A stretch of 64,000 nt of DNA from Chryseobacterium sp. LJ668 (GCF_019613955.1 NZ_CP080443.1:2713001-2777000), one strand, 5' to 3'; numbered from the stretch's first letter, positions 26,009 to 34,817 are shown. Program-made: numbers and translations. The notes: generated by a model not told the origin, from the letters alone.

Positions 26009-26173
26009 TATTTTGATTTATTAAAAGAGTTGTCGTGGCAAAGATAATTCTTTCTAAACTTTTTGTCGACAGAGTGGATTTTTTAGAAATTATGTCACTT
26101 CGAATAAATTTAAAAAGTATAGGGAAGTTTTCACTTTAACGACTGTACGAGTCTCACTGATTCTTGATATATT

Positions 26174-26662
26174 TTAATTCATGTTGAAACAATTTAACTG
26201 ACAGACTTTTGTAAAAAAATCGTCATCTGAAAAATCAATGAAAAAATCCTTTTGCCACCTTTGGGTTTTCGTGGCTTGATTATTTTCAGGAGAATCCCAA
26301 TTAGGATAGACTCTGAAACCTCTCTTTCCACCTTTAACAAGGGTAGTTAGAATGTTTTTCTGAATAAGAATTTGTTATGGAAAGAAGAAGAATCCTGATC
26401 TGTCATCATGATCACAAAAGATAATGTAAAAATCGAACGGATCTTCAGAAGTGAATGGTCCGGTTTGTTTGCTTTCAGGATTTCTCTTCCATAAAGTCAC
26501 AAACTGACCGACTTTCGTGGGGGTGATTTTAGCCTTTCTGAATTTAATATTGAAATGATTCAACCGAAAACTGTAACCACAGTAATCTTCACATTCAGAA
26601 TCTGGCTGGAGATGAGAAATGATCAAGCTTAGCACAGAAAACTGAATTTTGAATCTGCTCAA
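26174..26662 (-). pseudogene. mepB: mepB-like gene broken by an in-frame stop
   Basis: One frame encodes a MepB-type protein: FRLNHFNIKFRKAKITPTKV, GQFVTLWKRNPES, DFYIIFCDHDDRSGFFFFP, then TAA at 26375-26377, then in the same frame QILIQKNILTTLVKGGKRGF, RVYPNWDSPENNQATKTQRW and a final stop. Both halves are needed for a full MepB. The 5' end also looks damaged: no ATG, a stop two codons before a TTG, and a better N-terminus SLEQIQNSVFCAKLDHFS in another frame. The gene therefore seems to carry a nonsense mutation and probably a frameshift. Confidence 0.8.
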
Positions 26663-26768
26663 GACTTATAATCACTTTTTTATGTTTTTTGAATCTAACT
26701 TCGACTGAAATGAACAAAGATAGATCAGTCGTTGACTGCAAACATATTATTAATAATGATAAAGATAT

Positions 26769-26849
26769 TTAGTTATTTTCTTTTTTTACAGTTGCGATGT
26801 AAGAAGAAACTAAAACTGCGCATGTTGCGATTCCGATGTAAGCGATCAT
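26769..26849 (-). CDS. 26-residue single-helix membrane peptide
   Basis: The minus strand encodes a peptide beginning MIAYIGIATCAVLVSSYIA and ending TVKKENN with a stop, so it has one membrane helix and a charged tail. An AT-rich leader precedes the ATG, and a consensus Bacteroidetes promoter lies 50-80 bp upstream. The peptide is too short for ordinary gene callers. Promoter quality and peptide composition make a real gene likely, in the style of small stress or complex-modulating membrane peptides; function unknown. Confidence 0.6.
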   Translation of the reverse strand: MIAYIGIATCAVLVSSYIATVKKENN

Positions 26850-26897
26850 ATTGTTAATTTTTTAATTATTTGGTTTATTATTGTGAATTCTATAATG

Positions 26898-26928
26898 CAA
26901 AAGTAAGGGTTTTAATTTTACCTCCAAA
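26898..26928 (-). promoter_or_regulatory. Consensus sigma-A-type promoter for the small membrane peptide
   Basis: On the minus strand TTTG (26925-26928) is followed after 19 bp by TACTTTTG (26898-26905), an exact match to TTTG-N19-TAnnTTTG. The predicted start of transcription lies about 40 nt before the ATG at 26849. The rest of the 26850-27194 gap is AT-rich with no gene, apart from a terminator at its right end. Confidence 0.75.
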
Positions 26929-27137
26929 TTAAATATATATGATGTATATCAGGGTTTTATACATGTTTAGTTCATATTTACAAGAGTTTTTGATTTTATT
27001 ATTCACCGATTTAATCAAAAAACATTAATCAAATAAATTATTCTATTCGCAAAAAATTGCAAATATGTTAATGTTTTCGTATTTTCTGTTTAAAATTTGA
27101 CAATACCAAAATATATTTCAGCGGTAATTAGAAAATA

Positions 27138-27166
27138 AAAAAAGCATCCAATGAGAATGCTTTTTG
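27138..27166 (-). terminator. Hairpin terminator after the Nei-like gene
   Basis: AAAGCAT and ATGCTTT form a stem with an 8-nt loop, bordered by A and T runs. It lies just downstream of the minus-strand glycosylase gene. Confidence 0.75.
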
Positions 27167-27194
27167 TCTAAAATGATCTGAGAAAAAATAGAGA

Positions 27195-27926
27195 TCAATA
27201 CAATTTCTGATCGTTTTCACAAAAGAAACTGGTCCGTTTACTTTTTCCGGTATCTTTTTTAATCACTTCTAAACCGCAAATCGGACATTTTTTCTGATGA
27301 TAAATCTGAAAATGTTTGCTCAAAACATTTGCTTTTTTCCATTTTTTAAAATCAAAACCATAATTTCGGGCTTCTGCGATCACTTCTTTCAGTTTTTTTT
27401 CCGGTAGATTTCCAATCAGACTTTCCGGATGAATGCCGGTCCTGAACAAAGCCTCATTTTTAATAATATTCCCAACGCCGGAAAATATATCCTGATTCAT
27501 TAATGCATCACAAATCATCATTTTAGAAGCTGTTTTTAAAGTTTGCTCAGTTTTTTCGGGATTCCATTTCCTGCTCATGATATCGGCTTCCCAATTTATT
27601 TTTAATAATAAACTCTCATCTACAATTTTTACCACGCAGGTATAAAAATACATTCCGTCATCTTTAAAAGTTAATCCCAGTCGGAGCGTGTCAATATCTT
27701 TTCTTTTGTACAAACTATATGAACCGAACATCATAAGATGAATTTTGAAAATAATCGTATCAAAAATAAGATAAGTCTGTTTTCCAAAAGTTTTTATCTC
27801 GCGGAGAATTTCGCCATTGACTTTGGAAATTTCGGGAACTTCACTTCCGCTAACTTCAGTAACTTTTTCACCTACAAATTTTTGCAGATCTTCTTTCATC
27901 AGAACAATTGTTGGACCTTCAGGCAT
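27195..27926 (-). CDS. Fpg/Nei family DNA glycosylase/AP lyase
   Basis: The protein begins MPEGPTIVLMKE; Pro2 and Glu3 are the catalytic residues that attack oxidised bases and cleave abasic sites. The H2TH region (DIFSGVGNIIKNEALFRTGI) is clear. The C-terminal zinc finger keeps CPICG, but the second half reads FFCENDQKLY, so the fourth zinc Cys appears to be Asp. The finger's Arg-containing hairpin KSKRTSFFC is kept. This is likely a Nei-like member for oxidised pyrimidines. It is divergent from the dGTPase gene. Confidence 0.88.
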   Translation of the reverse strand: MPEGPTIVLMKEDLQKFVGEKVTEVSGSEVPEISKVNGEILREIKTFGKQTYLIFDTIIFKIHLMMFGSYSLYKRKDIDTLRLGLTFKDDGMYFYTCVVKIVDESLLLKINWEADIMSRKWNPEKTEQTLKTASKMMICDALMNQDIFSGVGNIIKNEALFRTGIHPESLIGNLPEKKLKEVIAEARNYGFDFKKWKKANVLSKHFQIYHQKKCPICGLEVIKKDTGKSKRTSFFCENDQKLY

Positions 27927-27994
27927 AGCTTTGTTTTTAAAGAAAAACTCAAATATTATTCCTTTAAAAGTAAAAATTGAATTAATTTTGGAAA

Positions 27995-29353
27995 ATGATG
28001 AACTTGAATCAGATTTTTACGAATCAGCGCACAGGAAATAATCCACATACAAAAGCTTCACGAACAGATTTTCAAAGAGATTTTGACAGAATTATCTTCT
28101 CCTCGGCTTTCAGAAGACTGCAGAATAAAACGCAGGTTTTTCCGCTTCCGGGAAGTGTTTTTGTGCACAATCGTCTGACGCATTCATTAGAAGTTTCGTC
28201 TGTAGGAAGAAGTTTGGGAAGTGTTATCGGAGAATTTATTCACGATAATTATCAAAATGATCTGACGGAAGATTCTAAGAATTTTTATCTTCATAATTTA
28301 GGAAATGTAATTGCGGCAGCCTGTCTTTGTCACGATGTTGGAAATCCTGCTTTCGGACATTCAGGAGAAGATGCGATTGCGAGTTATTTTGATAAAAATG
28401 AAAAAGATTTAAAGTTAAAATTCTCAGAAAAAGAATGGGCAGATCTTGTTAATTTTGAAGGAAATGCCAATGCTATAAGAGTTCTCGCCCATCAGCAGCA
28501 AGGTAAAGATCTGGGTGGAGCACAACTTACCTTTGCCACATTGGCGAGTATTGCGAAATATCCTTGTGAAGCTGTAGCCAGAAAAAAAGGAATTCTGCAC
28601 CGTAAGAAATTCGGTTTTTTTCAAAATGAAAAAGAAACTTTTCTAGAAATTGCTAAAGCAACAAACATGATTTCTGAGGGCGATGAGCCGCAGATTTTTA
28701 AGAGACATCCTTTTGTTTGGCTTGTAGAGGCAGCAGATGACATCTGCTACAATATCATCGACATGGAAGATGCTCACAGACTGGGAATTGTCTCAACAGC
28801 AGAATGTGAAAACCTCTTTTTTGAACTCGTAAAATCTGAAACCAATGATATTAAAAGGGTAAAAGATAAACTGTCTGCAATCTCAAACGATAATGAAAGA
28901 ATATCTTATCTGCGCGCTAAAGTAATTAATGCTCTGATCAATAAATCTTTAGAAATTTATAAGCAGAATTTTAATAAAATTCTATCCGGAGATTTAGACA
29001 AGGCATTACTTGATATTTATAGAGATGAAAATAAAGCTTTAAAGGATATTGAAAGTTTTTCTATTGATAAAATTTACAATCACAAAGCTGTGGTAGAAAT
29101 TGAAAACGCAGGCTACAATGTAATGTATGAATTGCTGAATCATTTTATACCCTCAGTTTTAAAAGTGAAAGAAGAAAGAAAATCATACGATAAAATGGCG
29201 CTGAAACTTCTGCCGCAGCAATTTGTTTACGAAGAGGGGAGCGATTATCAGAAAACTCTGGGTGTTATTGATTTTGTTTCAGGAATGACAGACAATTACG
29301 CAACAGATTTATATAGAAAAATAAAAGGAATTGATATCGGAATGACGATGTAA
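27995..29353 (+). CDS. dgt: Deoxyguanosinetriphosphate triphosphohydrolase (dGTPase)
   Basis: The 452-residue HD-domain enzyme has FRRLQNKTQVFPLPGS, then the metal motifs HNRLTHSLEVSSVGRSLG and CLCHDVGNPAFGHSGEDAI, and a further histidine region near the middle. It hydrolyses dGTP to deoxyguanosine and triphosphate, which shapes nucleotide pools and can restrict phage replication. Start codons at 27995 and 27998 are both possible. It is divergent from the Nei-like gene, with 68 bp between starts. Confidence 0.93.
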   Translation: MMNLNQIFTNQRTGNNPHTKASRTDFQRDFDRIIFSSAFRRLQNKTQVFPLPGSVFVHNRLTHSLEVSSVGRSLGSVIGEFIHDNYQNDLTEDSKNFYLHNLGNVIAAACLCHDVGNPAFGHSGEDAIASYFDKNEKDLKLKFSEKEWADLVNFEGNANAIRVLAHQQQGKDLGGAQLTFATLASIAKYPCEAVARKKGILHRKKFGFFQNEKETFLEIAKATNMISEGDEPQIFKRHPFVWLVEAADDICYNIIDMEDAHRLGIVSTAECENLFFELVKSETNDIKRVKDKLSAISNDNERISYLRAKVINALINKSLEIYKQNFNKILSGDLDKALLDIYRDENKALKDIESFSIDKIYNHKAVVEIENAGYNVMYELLNHFIPSVLKVKEERKSYDKMALKLLPQQFVYEEGSDYQKTLGVIDFVSGMTDNYATDLYRKIKGIDIGMTM

Positions 29354-29422
29354 ATTTTAGGTTAGGAAGATTGGAGATTGAGGCTGGGAGTTTGTTTAGT
29401 CAAAATGACAACATCCAGCAAA

Positions 29423-30496
29423 TCAAACTAACAATTCATTTGCATCTTCTATTAATGAATGCATTAATGTTGATGCTTTTTTATGTTTTAAAATTGGAGC
29501 GATTTGTCCTGACCAGAAGAAAACCAATTCATGTTTTTTTTGTTCCAATGCTGCTTTTCTCATGGATGAAATGAAAGTTGTCTGCAAAGGAAATGGCAAG
29601 GTTTGATCTGTTGCTGTCAAGAGTTTTCTTGTGATTTCTGTGGTAATCCCGCGTCCTAATCTTCCTGTGTAAGCTCTGGAAAGGGTAGTGGATTTTGCGG
29701 CTTCTGAAAACAGAAATTCTTTGTGAATCGGCAATGCTCCGGATTCGTCGGTTGCTAAAAATGCAGTTCCGATTTGTGCGGCTTCTGCTCCTAAAGTCAT
29801 TGCTGCAGCGATTCCGCGACCGTTGGCAATTCCGCCGGCGGCTACAATGGGAGTTTTCACTTTATCTTTAACCAATTGAATTAAAGCAAAAGTTCCCGTC
29901 GTTGAAAGTTCAGCTTTATCCAGAAACGAAGGTCTGTGACCGCCACTTTCAAAACCTGATGCGACAATCACTTCTACACCGATGTTTTCCAAAGCGATGG
30001 CTTCGTCTAACGTTGTGGCATTTCCCGCAACGATCGTTCCCTGATTTTTCAATCTTTCAATAATGTCCTGATCCAAAAGTCCGAACATGAAACTGAAAAC
30101 TTTAGGTTTAATATCAAAAACAACCTGCAACTGATTCTGAAATCTCGACTCAAAAGTGGGTGGAAGCGCAGGAACCTCAATATTTAAGCTGTCATAATAA
30201 GGCTTGAAAATTTCAACCGTCTTTTTATATTGATTTTCAGTATGTTCCTCATCAATAATATCATGATCGTTTACCCAAAGATTGAGATTGTAAGGCTTGT
30301 CTGTCTTTAACTTTATCTGTTTATCAATTTCATAAATTTCTTCGGGAGACGATGTATAAGCTCCGAAACCGCCCAATCCACCGAGATTACTGACCGTAGA
30401 GGTTAATTCAACTGTTGATAATCCGCCACCAAAAGGTCCCTGAAAAATTGGATATTCTATGCCCAATAAATCTGTTATTCTGTTTTTATTCCACAT
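29423..30496 (-). CDS. Nitronate monooxygenase family protein
   Basis: The 357-residue FMN-dependent TIM-barrel protein begins with IEYPIFQGPFGGGLSTVEL and contains EVIVASGFESGGHRPSF and IVAAGGIANGRGIAAAMTLG, the flavin phosphate-binding loops. The family oxidises nitronates, but some members act on quinones or enoyl substrates. It is the last gene of a minus-strand row that starts with a Crp/Fnr regulator at 33189, and the gaps are short, so co-transcription is plausible. Confidence 0.9.
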   Translation of the reverse strand: MWNKNRITDLLGIEYPIFQGPFGGGLSTVELTSTVSNLGGLGGFGAYTSSPEEIYEIDKQIKLKTDKPYNLNLWVNDHDIIDEEHTENQYKKTVEIFKPYYDSLNIEVPALPPTFESRFQNQLQVVFDIKPKVFSFMFGLLDQDIIERLKNQGTIVAGNATTLDEAIALENIGVEVIVASGFESGGHRPSFLDKAELSTTGTFALIQLVKDKVKTPIVAAGGIANGRGIAAAMTLGAEAAQIGTAFLATDESGALPIHKEFLFSEAAKSTTLSRAYTGRLGRGITTEITRKLLTATDQTLPFPLQTTFISSMRKAALEQKKHELVFFWSGQIAPILKHKKASTLMHSLIEDANELLV

Positions 30497-30527
30497 GATT
30501 TTGATGATTTTGGTTTAAAATTTAAAA

Positions 30528-30980
30528 TTAAAGTTCTACATCAGTTAATGTTTTGTTGACGATGAGCCATTTACCATCAATTTTATGGAAAGTTATAAAA
30601 TTATAGTAATTAAAATCATACATTTTTACATTTAATTTTGCTGTGGCAATCGTGTTTATCACGTCGATAGAGATAATTGTCGGCTTAAAATCTTTCCCCG
30701 ATTTTTGAGGACTTATTCTGCTTCCGACACCTTCAATATATTGTGTGGCGGTTTTGTAGTAAGGAACTCCTTTTATATCTCCGAAAAGAAGAGCATCTTT
30801 ATAAAAAACCTGTTTTAGAAGCCCGGTATTTCCTTCATAAATTCCTTTAAAATAATATTGCTCGATGGCATTTCTTATTTCTGTTTCTTGTACTGTGTCT
30901 GTTTTCATGACTTTGATTTTTTGAGCAAAGCTGTTTACCGGAAAGATAAACAGCCATGCAAATAATAGTAGAACTTTCAT
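30528..30980 (-). CDS. Exported NTF2-like protein (lumazine-binding-like)
   Basis: A signal peptide (LLLFAWLFIFPVNSFAQ) precedes an NTF2-like cone fold: AIEQYYFKGIYEGNTGLLKQ, KDALLFGDIKGVPYYK, and the final strand NFITFHKIDGKWLIVNK. This is the putative-lumazine-binding/SnoaL-like group, found in many Bacteroidetes as small periplasmic proteins of unknown function. It starts 2 bp after the stop of the SDR gene upstream, so the two are co-transcribed. Confidence 0.82.
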   Translation of the reverse strand: MKVLLLFAWLFIFPVNSFAQKIKVMKTDTVQETEIRNAIEQYYFKGIYEGNTGLLKQVFYKDALLFGDIKGVPYYKTATQYIEGVGSRISPQKSGKDFKPTIISIDVINTIATAKLNVKMYDFNYYNFITFHKIDGKWLIVNKTLTDVEL

Positions 30981-30982
30981 TT

Positions 30983-31714
30983 TTACAATTGATGACCGGC
31001 GCCCATTCCTCCATCTACATTAATGATAGCGCCTGAGATAAATGTGTTTTTAGCAATAGCATGAACCATTTGAGCGACCTCTTTCGGTTCTCCAATACGG
31101 TTGATCAAGTGAATTCCTGCATTGTTATCGATACTTTCATCGTGCATCGGTGTTCTGATCAGCCCTGGTGCAACGACATTTACCCTGATATTATCTTTTC
31201 CGAATTCTGCTGCCAATTGCAATGTCAAAGCGTGAATGGCTCCTTTGCTCGAAATTGGTGCCGTTGACGGAGATTGTGCGATCGCGTGATACACAAGCGG
31301 AGTTCCGATATTGATGATCACTCCATCTTTTTGTTTCTGCATTTGAGGAATTACGGATTGCGTTGTGAAGAATGTTCCTTTTAAATTGGTATTTAAAAAT
31401 TTATCTAAATAGTCTTCCGTAACTTCTAAAAACGGTTTGTTTTCGTAAATTCCTGCATTGTTGACCAATACATCAATGGAACCGAATTTTTCAATCGCTG
31501 TTTTTGCTAATTTTTCTCCAACGGCTTTATCTGCAACACTTCCTGCGACCATTGCAAGGTTTTCGCCTGCTCCCAATTCGTCGTAAACCTGTCGTAATTT
31601 TGATTCTGTTTGTGAATTTATGACCACATTATCACCTCTGTCCAGAAAATAACGGGCAATTTCCAAACCGATTCCTGATGATGCGCCTGTAACGATTACT
31701 GTTTGTTTTTTCAT
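30983..31714 (-). CDS. SDR-family protein lacking the catalytic tyrosine
   Basis: The Rossmann fold is intact (TGASSGIGLEIARYF, NNAG), but the YxxxK site reads PISSK, and the serine usually about 13 residues earlier is not present either (IINIGTPLVYHAIAQ). The protein can probably still bind NAD(P), but classical Ser-Tyr-Lys catalysis is unlikely. It may be a binding or regulatory protein, or use a different mechanism. It lies between the tautomerase-like gene and the NTF2-like gene in a tight minus-strand row. Confidence 0.85.
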   Translation of the reverse strand: MKKQTVIVTGASSGIGLEIARYFLDRGDNVVINSQTESKLRQVYDELGAGENLAMVAGSVADKAVGEKLAKTAIEKFGSIDVLVNNAGIYENKPFLEVTEDYLDKFLNTNLKGTFFTTQSVIPQMQKQKDGVIINIGTPLVYHAIAQSPSTAPISSKGAIHALTLQLAAEFGKDNIRVNVVAPGLIRTPMHDESIDNNAGIHLINRIGEPKEVAQMVHAIAKNTFISGAIINVDGGMGAGHQL

Positions 31715-31721
31715 GTCTGAT

Positions 31722-31940
31722 TTACTTTTTTTCAGTTGAAAATCCTTGTTCTTTCAGGACGGTAACCTGTTCTCCGGCGTATCCCCAGTTGTCGTCTTCT
31801 ATTTCATTGATCACGATGTGTGTCAAGTGTGGATCTTTATTCAAAACTGTTGTTACAGCTTTACTTATTTCTCTGATTAATTGTTGTTTTTTTTCGCGAT
31901 TAAGATCTTCGCGCAAAACATCTACTTTTATGAATGGCAT
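31722..31940 (-). CDS. 4-oxalocrotonate tautomerase family protein
   Basis: I place the start at the ATG at 31940 so that the mature protein begins with Pro1 (MPFIKVDVLREDLNREKK); the longer frame from 31991 would hide the catalytic proline. At 72 residues it is the usual size. These enzymes use the N-terminal proline as a general base on enol-keto substrates. Its start is 8 bp before the SDR gene region's upstream end, which suggests an operon with that gene. Confidence 0.85.
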   Translation of the reverse strand: MPFIKVDVLREDLNREKKQQLIREISKAVTTVLNKDPHLTHIVINEIEDDNWGYAGEQVTVLKEQGFSTEKK

Positions 31941-31974
31941 GATGTTAAATTTTAAGGTTAATTTTAAATTTAGG

Positions 31975-32507
31975 TTAATTTGCGTCTGCAACTAAGTGAA
32001 CATTCAAATCAAAATTGTTGAAGATCAAAGTATCTCCAAGATTGCTGAAGAAATTGGATGATCTGAATTTGATATTGAATTTTGTTCTGTCGATCACAAT
32101 TTTAGTGTCTAAAACTGCAGCGTTATTTGTCTTCACGATCTGTAAAGTCGTTTCCAGTGAGTGTGTAATTCCTTTGATGGTAAGGTCTCCGGTTACGTGG
32201 TAAAAATTGTTTTCACCCGGTTCTGCGTGTTTGATCTCGAAAACTGCATCAGGAAATTGATCTGAGTTAAAGAAATCATCAGAAGCCAAATGATTGGCGA
32301 ATTGTGCGTTTGTTTCAGAATCATCGATGTCAAGAATTTTGATTGATCTTGTATTGATGACAAATTTTCCTGAAGAAAGAATGTTGTTTTCAAAAGTGAA
32401 ATTTCCTTCTTTTACTTCGATTGTTCCGTTGTGAGCTCCGGTTACTTTTCTTCCGATCCATTCAACTAAGCTGTTTTCGCTGTTACTTTAAAATTTTTTG
32501 TATCCAT
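31975..32507 (-). pseudogene. YceI-family gene with a frameshift near the 5' end
   Basis: From the ATG at 32507 the frame gives MDTKNFKVTAKTA and then a stop. From about 32478 the next frame continues with SLVEWIGRKVTGAHNGTIEV, then GKFVINTRSIKILDIDD, DFFNSDQFPDAVFEIKH and GDLTIKGITHSLETTLQIV, a normal YceI lipocalin-like domain to the stop at 31975. Restoring one base near 32478 would give a complete protein of 177 residues. This is either a real -1 mutation or an assembly error. YceI proteins bind isoprenoid-like lipids. Confidence 0.82.
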
Positions 32508-32616
32508 TTTGATTTGTTTTAAATGATGATACAAATGTCAGCTGATTAAAGAAAAATGTTACGTGATGTAGATCACGAAATATGGGGAGTTATGTGAACG
32601 GTTTTAACTGTAATAT

Positions 32617-33189
32617 TTATTGACGTAGCCTGCTCAAAGTTTCTCTTGTAACTCCCAGATAAGAAGCAATCAGATGTTTTGGAACTAAATTGTATAGTTG
32701 AGGATACAACGCTAAAAGCTCTTCATATCTGAATTTTACATCATTATCCATGAAAGAAAGCAGACGTTTTTGAGCTGCAACATAGCCTTTATTCGTACGC
32801 CATCTGAAAAAATGCTCAACCTCATGAATTTCTTTACAGATTTTTTCTCGGTCTTCATTTGAGATTGATAAAATATTGGCACTGGTGATGCAGTCAACGT
32901 TAATGGTTGCTCTGTTTTTGCTGTAAAGAGCGTCAAAATCTGATACCCACCAGTTCGGCATTGCAAACTGCAGGATAAACATTTTCATATTGTCATTAAG
33001 GTAAAATGCTTTCAGGCAACCATCAACAACGAAATACTCGTGATCAACGGAATCTCCCTCTGTGATCAGCATTTGCCCTTTTTGTAAATTGATCATATTA
33101 AAATGCGAAAAAAAATAATCAAATTGTTCTTCATTGAGAGAAGCAAAGTTTGAGATATGTTCTTTTAATATTTCTTTTGGATCGGGCAT
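32617..33189 (-). CDS. Crp/Fnr family transcriptional regulator
   Basis: The 190-residue protein has the cNMP-binding-like beta-roll (NLQKGQMLITEGDSVDHEYFVV) and a winged helix at the C-terminus (HLIASYLGVTRETLSRLRQ). It is a paralogue of the regulator at 1114-1704. It is the first gene of the row yceI, tautomerase, SDR, NTF2-like, nitronate monooxygenase on the same strand and may control them; the long row of redox-type genes fits a response to electrophilic or nitro compounds, but this is inference. Confidence 0.9.
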   Translation of the reverse strand: MPDPKEILKEHISNFASLNEEQFDYFFSHFNMINLQKGQMLITEGDSVDHEYFVVDGCLKAFYLNDNMKMFILQFAMPNWWVSDFDALYSKNRATINVDCITSANILSISNEDREKICKEIHEVEHFFRWRTNKGYVAAQKRLLSFMDNDVKFRYEELLALYPQLYNLVPKHLIASYLGVTRETLSRLRQ

Positions 33190-33320
33190 AATGAGTAATT
33201 AGTAATCAAAATTAGGTTTTTTATTGAAATGTTTTCTATGTAAAAAAAGAATTAATGGTATCTTTTGAACATTATAATAAAGGTTTTTATTTTCGTAATA
33301 TTAAATATAATTATTTTACT

Positions 33321-33328
33321 TATTTTTG
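33321..33328 (+). promoter_or_regulatory. -7 promoter element for the band-7 gene
   Basis: TATTTTTG matches TAnnTTTG exactly. A matching -33 TTTG is not clear upstream. The start codon lies about 80 bp downstream. Confidence 0.45.
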
Positions 33329-33406
33329 AAGATATAGGCTTATAAATTTTGTCTTATATTGAAGAAACATAAATAACTTCTCTACATTTAAAAAAAATTA
33401 TTAACT

Positions 33407-34339
33407 ATGATATACTTAGGTATTTTGGTCTTTTTCGGACTTATTACATTATTCGCTTCTTTTTTCACCGTCAAGCAAGAATCTGCTGCTGTTGTAGAGA
33501 GATTAGGTAAGTTTTTAAAAGTGAGCCATGCTGGTCTGCATTTAAAAATTCCTTTTTTGGATCAGATTTCAAAACGCCTGAATCTTAGAATTCAGCAATT
33601 GGACGTTATTATTGATACCAAAACTCTGGATAATGTTTTTATCAAAATGAAAGTTTCCGTACAGTATCAGGTGATCAGAGAAAATGTAAAAGACGCTTAT
33701 TACCGTTTAGAAAATCCTGAAAATCAGATTACTTCTTATGTATTTGATGTTGTACGTGCAGAAGTTCCGAAAACGAAATTGGATGATGTTTTCGTAAGAA
33801 AAGATGATATTGCTGTGGCTGTAAAAAGTGAACTTCAAGAAGCAATGCAAAGTTATGGTTATGATATCATTAAGGCTTTAGTAACTGATATTGATCCCGA
33901 TGAGCAGGTAAAACATGCCATGAACAGAATCAACGCTGCGGAACGTGAAAAAACTGCAGCAGAATATGAATCTGAAGCGCAGAGAATAAGAATTGTTGCC
34001 GTTGCAAAGGCTGAAGCTGAATCTAAAAAACTACAGGGACAAGGTATTGCAGATCAGAGACGAGAGATTGCAAAAGGTCTTGAGGAATCAGTGAAAATGC
34101 TGAATGCTGCAGGAATCAATGCACAGGAGGCTTCAGCATTGATTGTGGTGACGCAGCATTATGATACTTTACATTCCATCGGAGCCAATAACAGAAGTAA
34201 TCTGGTGCTACTGCCCAATTCGCCACAAGCAGCAAGCTCTATGCTGAATGAATTGGTTGTTTCTATGGCTGCAACGCAGAAAATGGATGAAGTCAATAAA
34301 GCGCATTTACCCGAACCTCCCAGAAATCATGAGCATTAA
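33407..34339 (+). CDS. SPFH/band 7 membrane protein (stomatin/HflK-C-like)
   Basis: An N-terminal hydrophobic segment (ILVFFGLITLFASFF) anchors the protein, followed by the band-7 domain (ESAAVVERLGKFLKVSHAGL, LQEAMQSYGYDIIKALVTDI) and a long coiled-coil with AAEREKTAAEYESEAQRIRI and AEAESKKLQGQGIADQRRE. SPFH proteins assemble into large membrane cages that organise lipids and proteases. It is a single gene with its own terminator. Confidence 0.93.
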   Translation: MIYLGILVFFGLITLFASFFTVKQESAAVVERLGKFLKVSHAGLHLKIPFLDQISKRLNLRIQQLDVIIDTKTLDNVFIKMKVSVQYQVIRENVKDAYYRLENPENQITSYVFDVVRAEVPKTKLDDVFVRKDDIAVAVKSELQEAMQSYGYDIIKALVTDIDPDEQVKHAMNRINAAEREKTAAEYESEAQRIRIVAVAKAEAESKKLQGQGIADQRREIAKGLEESVKMLNAAGINAQEASALIVVTQHYDTLHSIGANNRSNLVLLPNSPQAASSMLNELVVSMAATQKMDEVNKAHLPEPPRNHEH

Positions 34340-34359
34340 TATAATTTAATGTAAATATA

Positions 34360-34394
34360 AATCCCTTTCAATAGATATTGAAAGGGATTTTTTA
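34360..34394 (+). terminator. Strong Rho-independent terminator
   Basis: AAATCCCTTTCAAT and ATTGAAAGGGATTT form a perfect stem with a short loop, followed by T residues, 20 bp after the band-7 gene stop. Confidence 0.92.
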
Positions 34395-34424
34395 TGTCAT
34401 ATTGATCTTAATTTGAAAAGATAA

Positions 34425-34748
34425 TTACTCTTTATCTCTGGCTTTAAACTTCTGCTTCCCGATTAATAATTCAAAAAACAGTTTAAAATCTGACATTAAA
34501 GACCAAAGCGGATATTTAAAAGTTGCAGGTTGATTTCTCTCAATAAATGCGTGACTCAGCCATGCGAAACCATAGCCTAAAATCGGAATATACCACAAGA
34601 ATCTTTCTTTTCCGGTGTAAATGACAAATCCAATCACTAGAAAAACAAACAGGATTCCAATGAAATGAAAAATTCTTGTTCCTAGTTTCTTGTGTTCATC
34701 GAGATAAAACTCGTAGAACTCATTGTATGTTTTGATTCTTTCGGACAT
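34425..34748 (-). CDS. DUF962 (Mpo1-like) membrane protein
   Basis: I start at the ATG at 34748 (MSERIKTYNEFYEFYLDEHK), because the longer frame adds an unrelated basic leader. The protein has DEHKKLGTRIFHFIGI and WLSHAFIERNQPATFKYPLW, the signature of the DUF962/Mpo1 family, with two to three membrane helices. Yeast Mpo1 is a dioxygenase in fatty-acid alpha-oxidation; the His residues are conserved here. A bacterial role in lipid metabolism is possible. Confidence 0.88.
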   Translation of the reverse strand: MSERIKTYNEFYEFYLDEHKKLGTRIFHFIGILFVFLVIGFVIYTGKERFLWYIPILGYGFAWLSHAFIERNQPATFKYPLWSLMSDFKLFFELLIGKQKFKARDKE

Positions 34749-34817
34749 GGTAGGTAGTTTTAAAGTTCTTATAAACTTTAGCAATAATTTCGCCAATTTA
34801 GTAGAATAATAAAAGAA

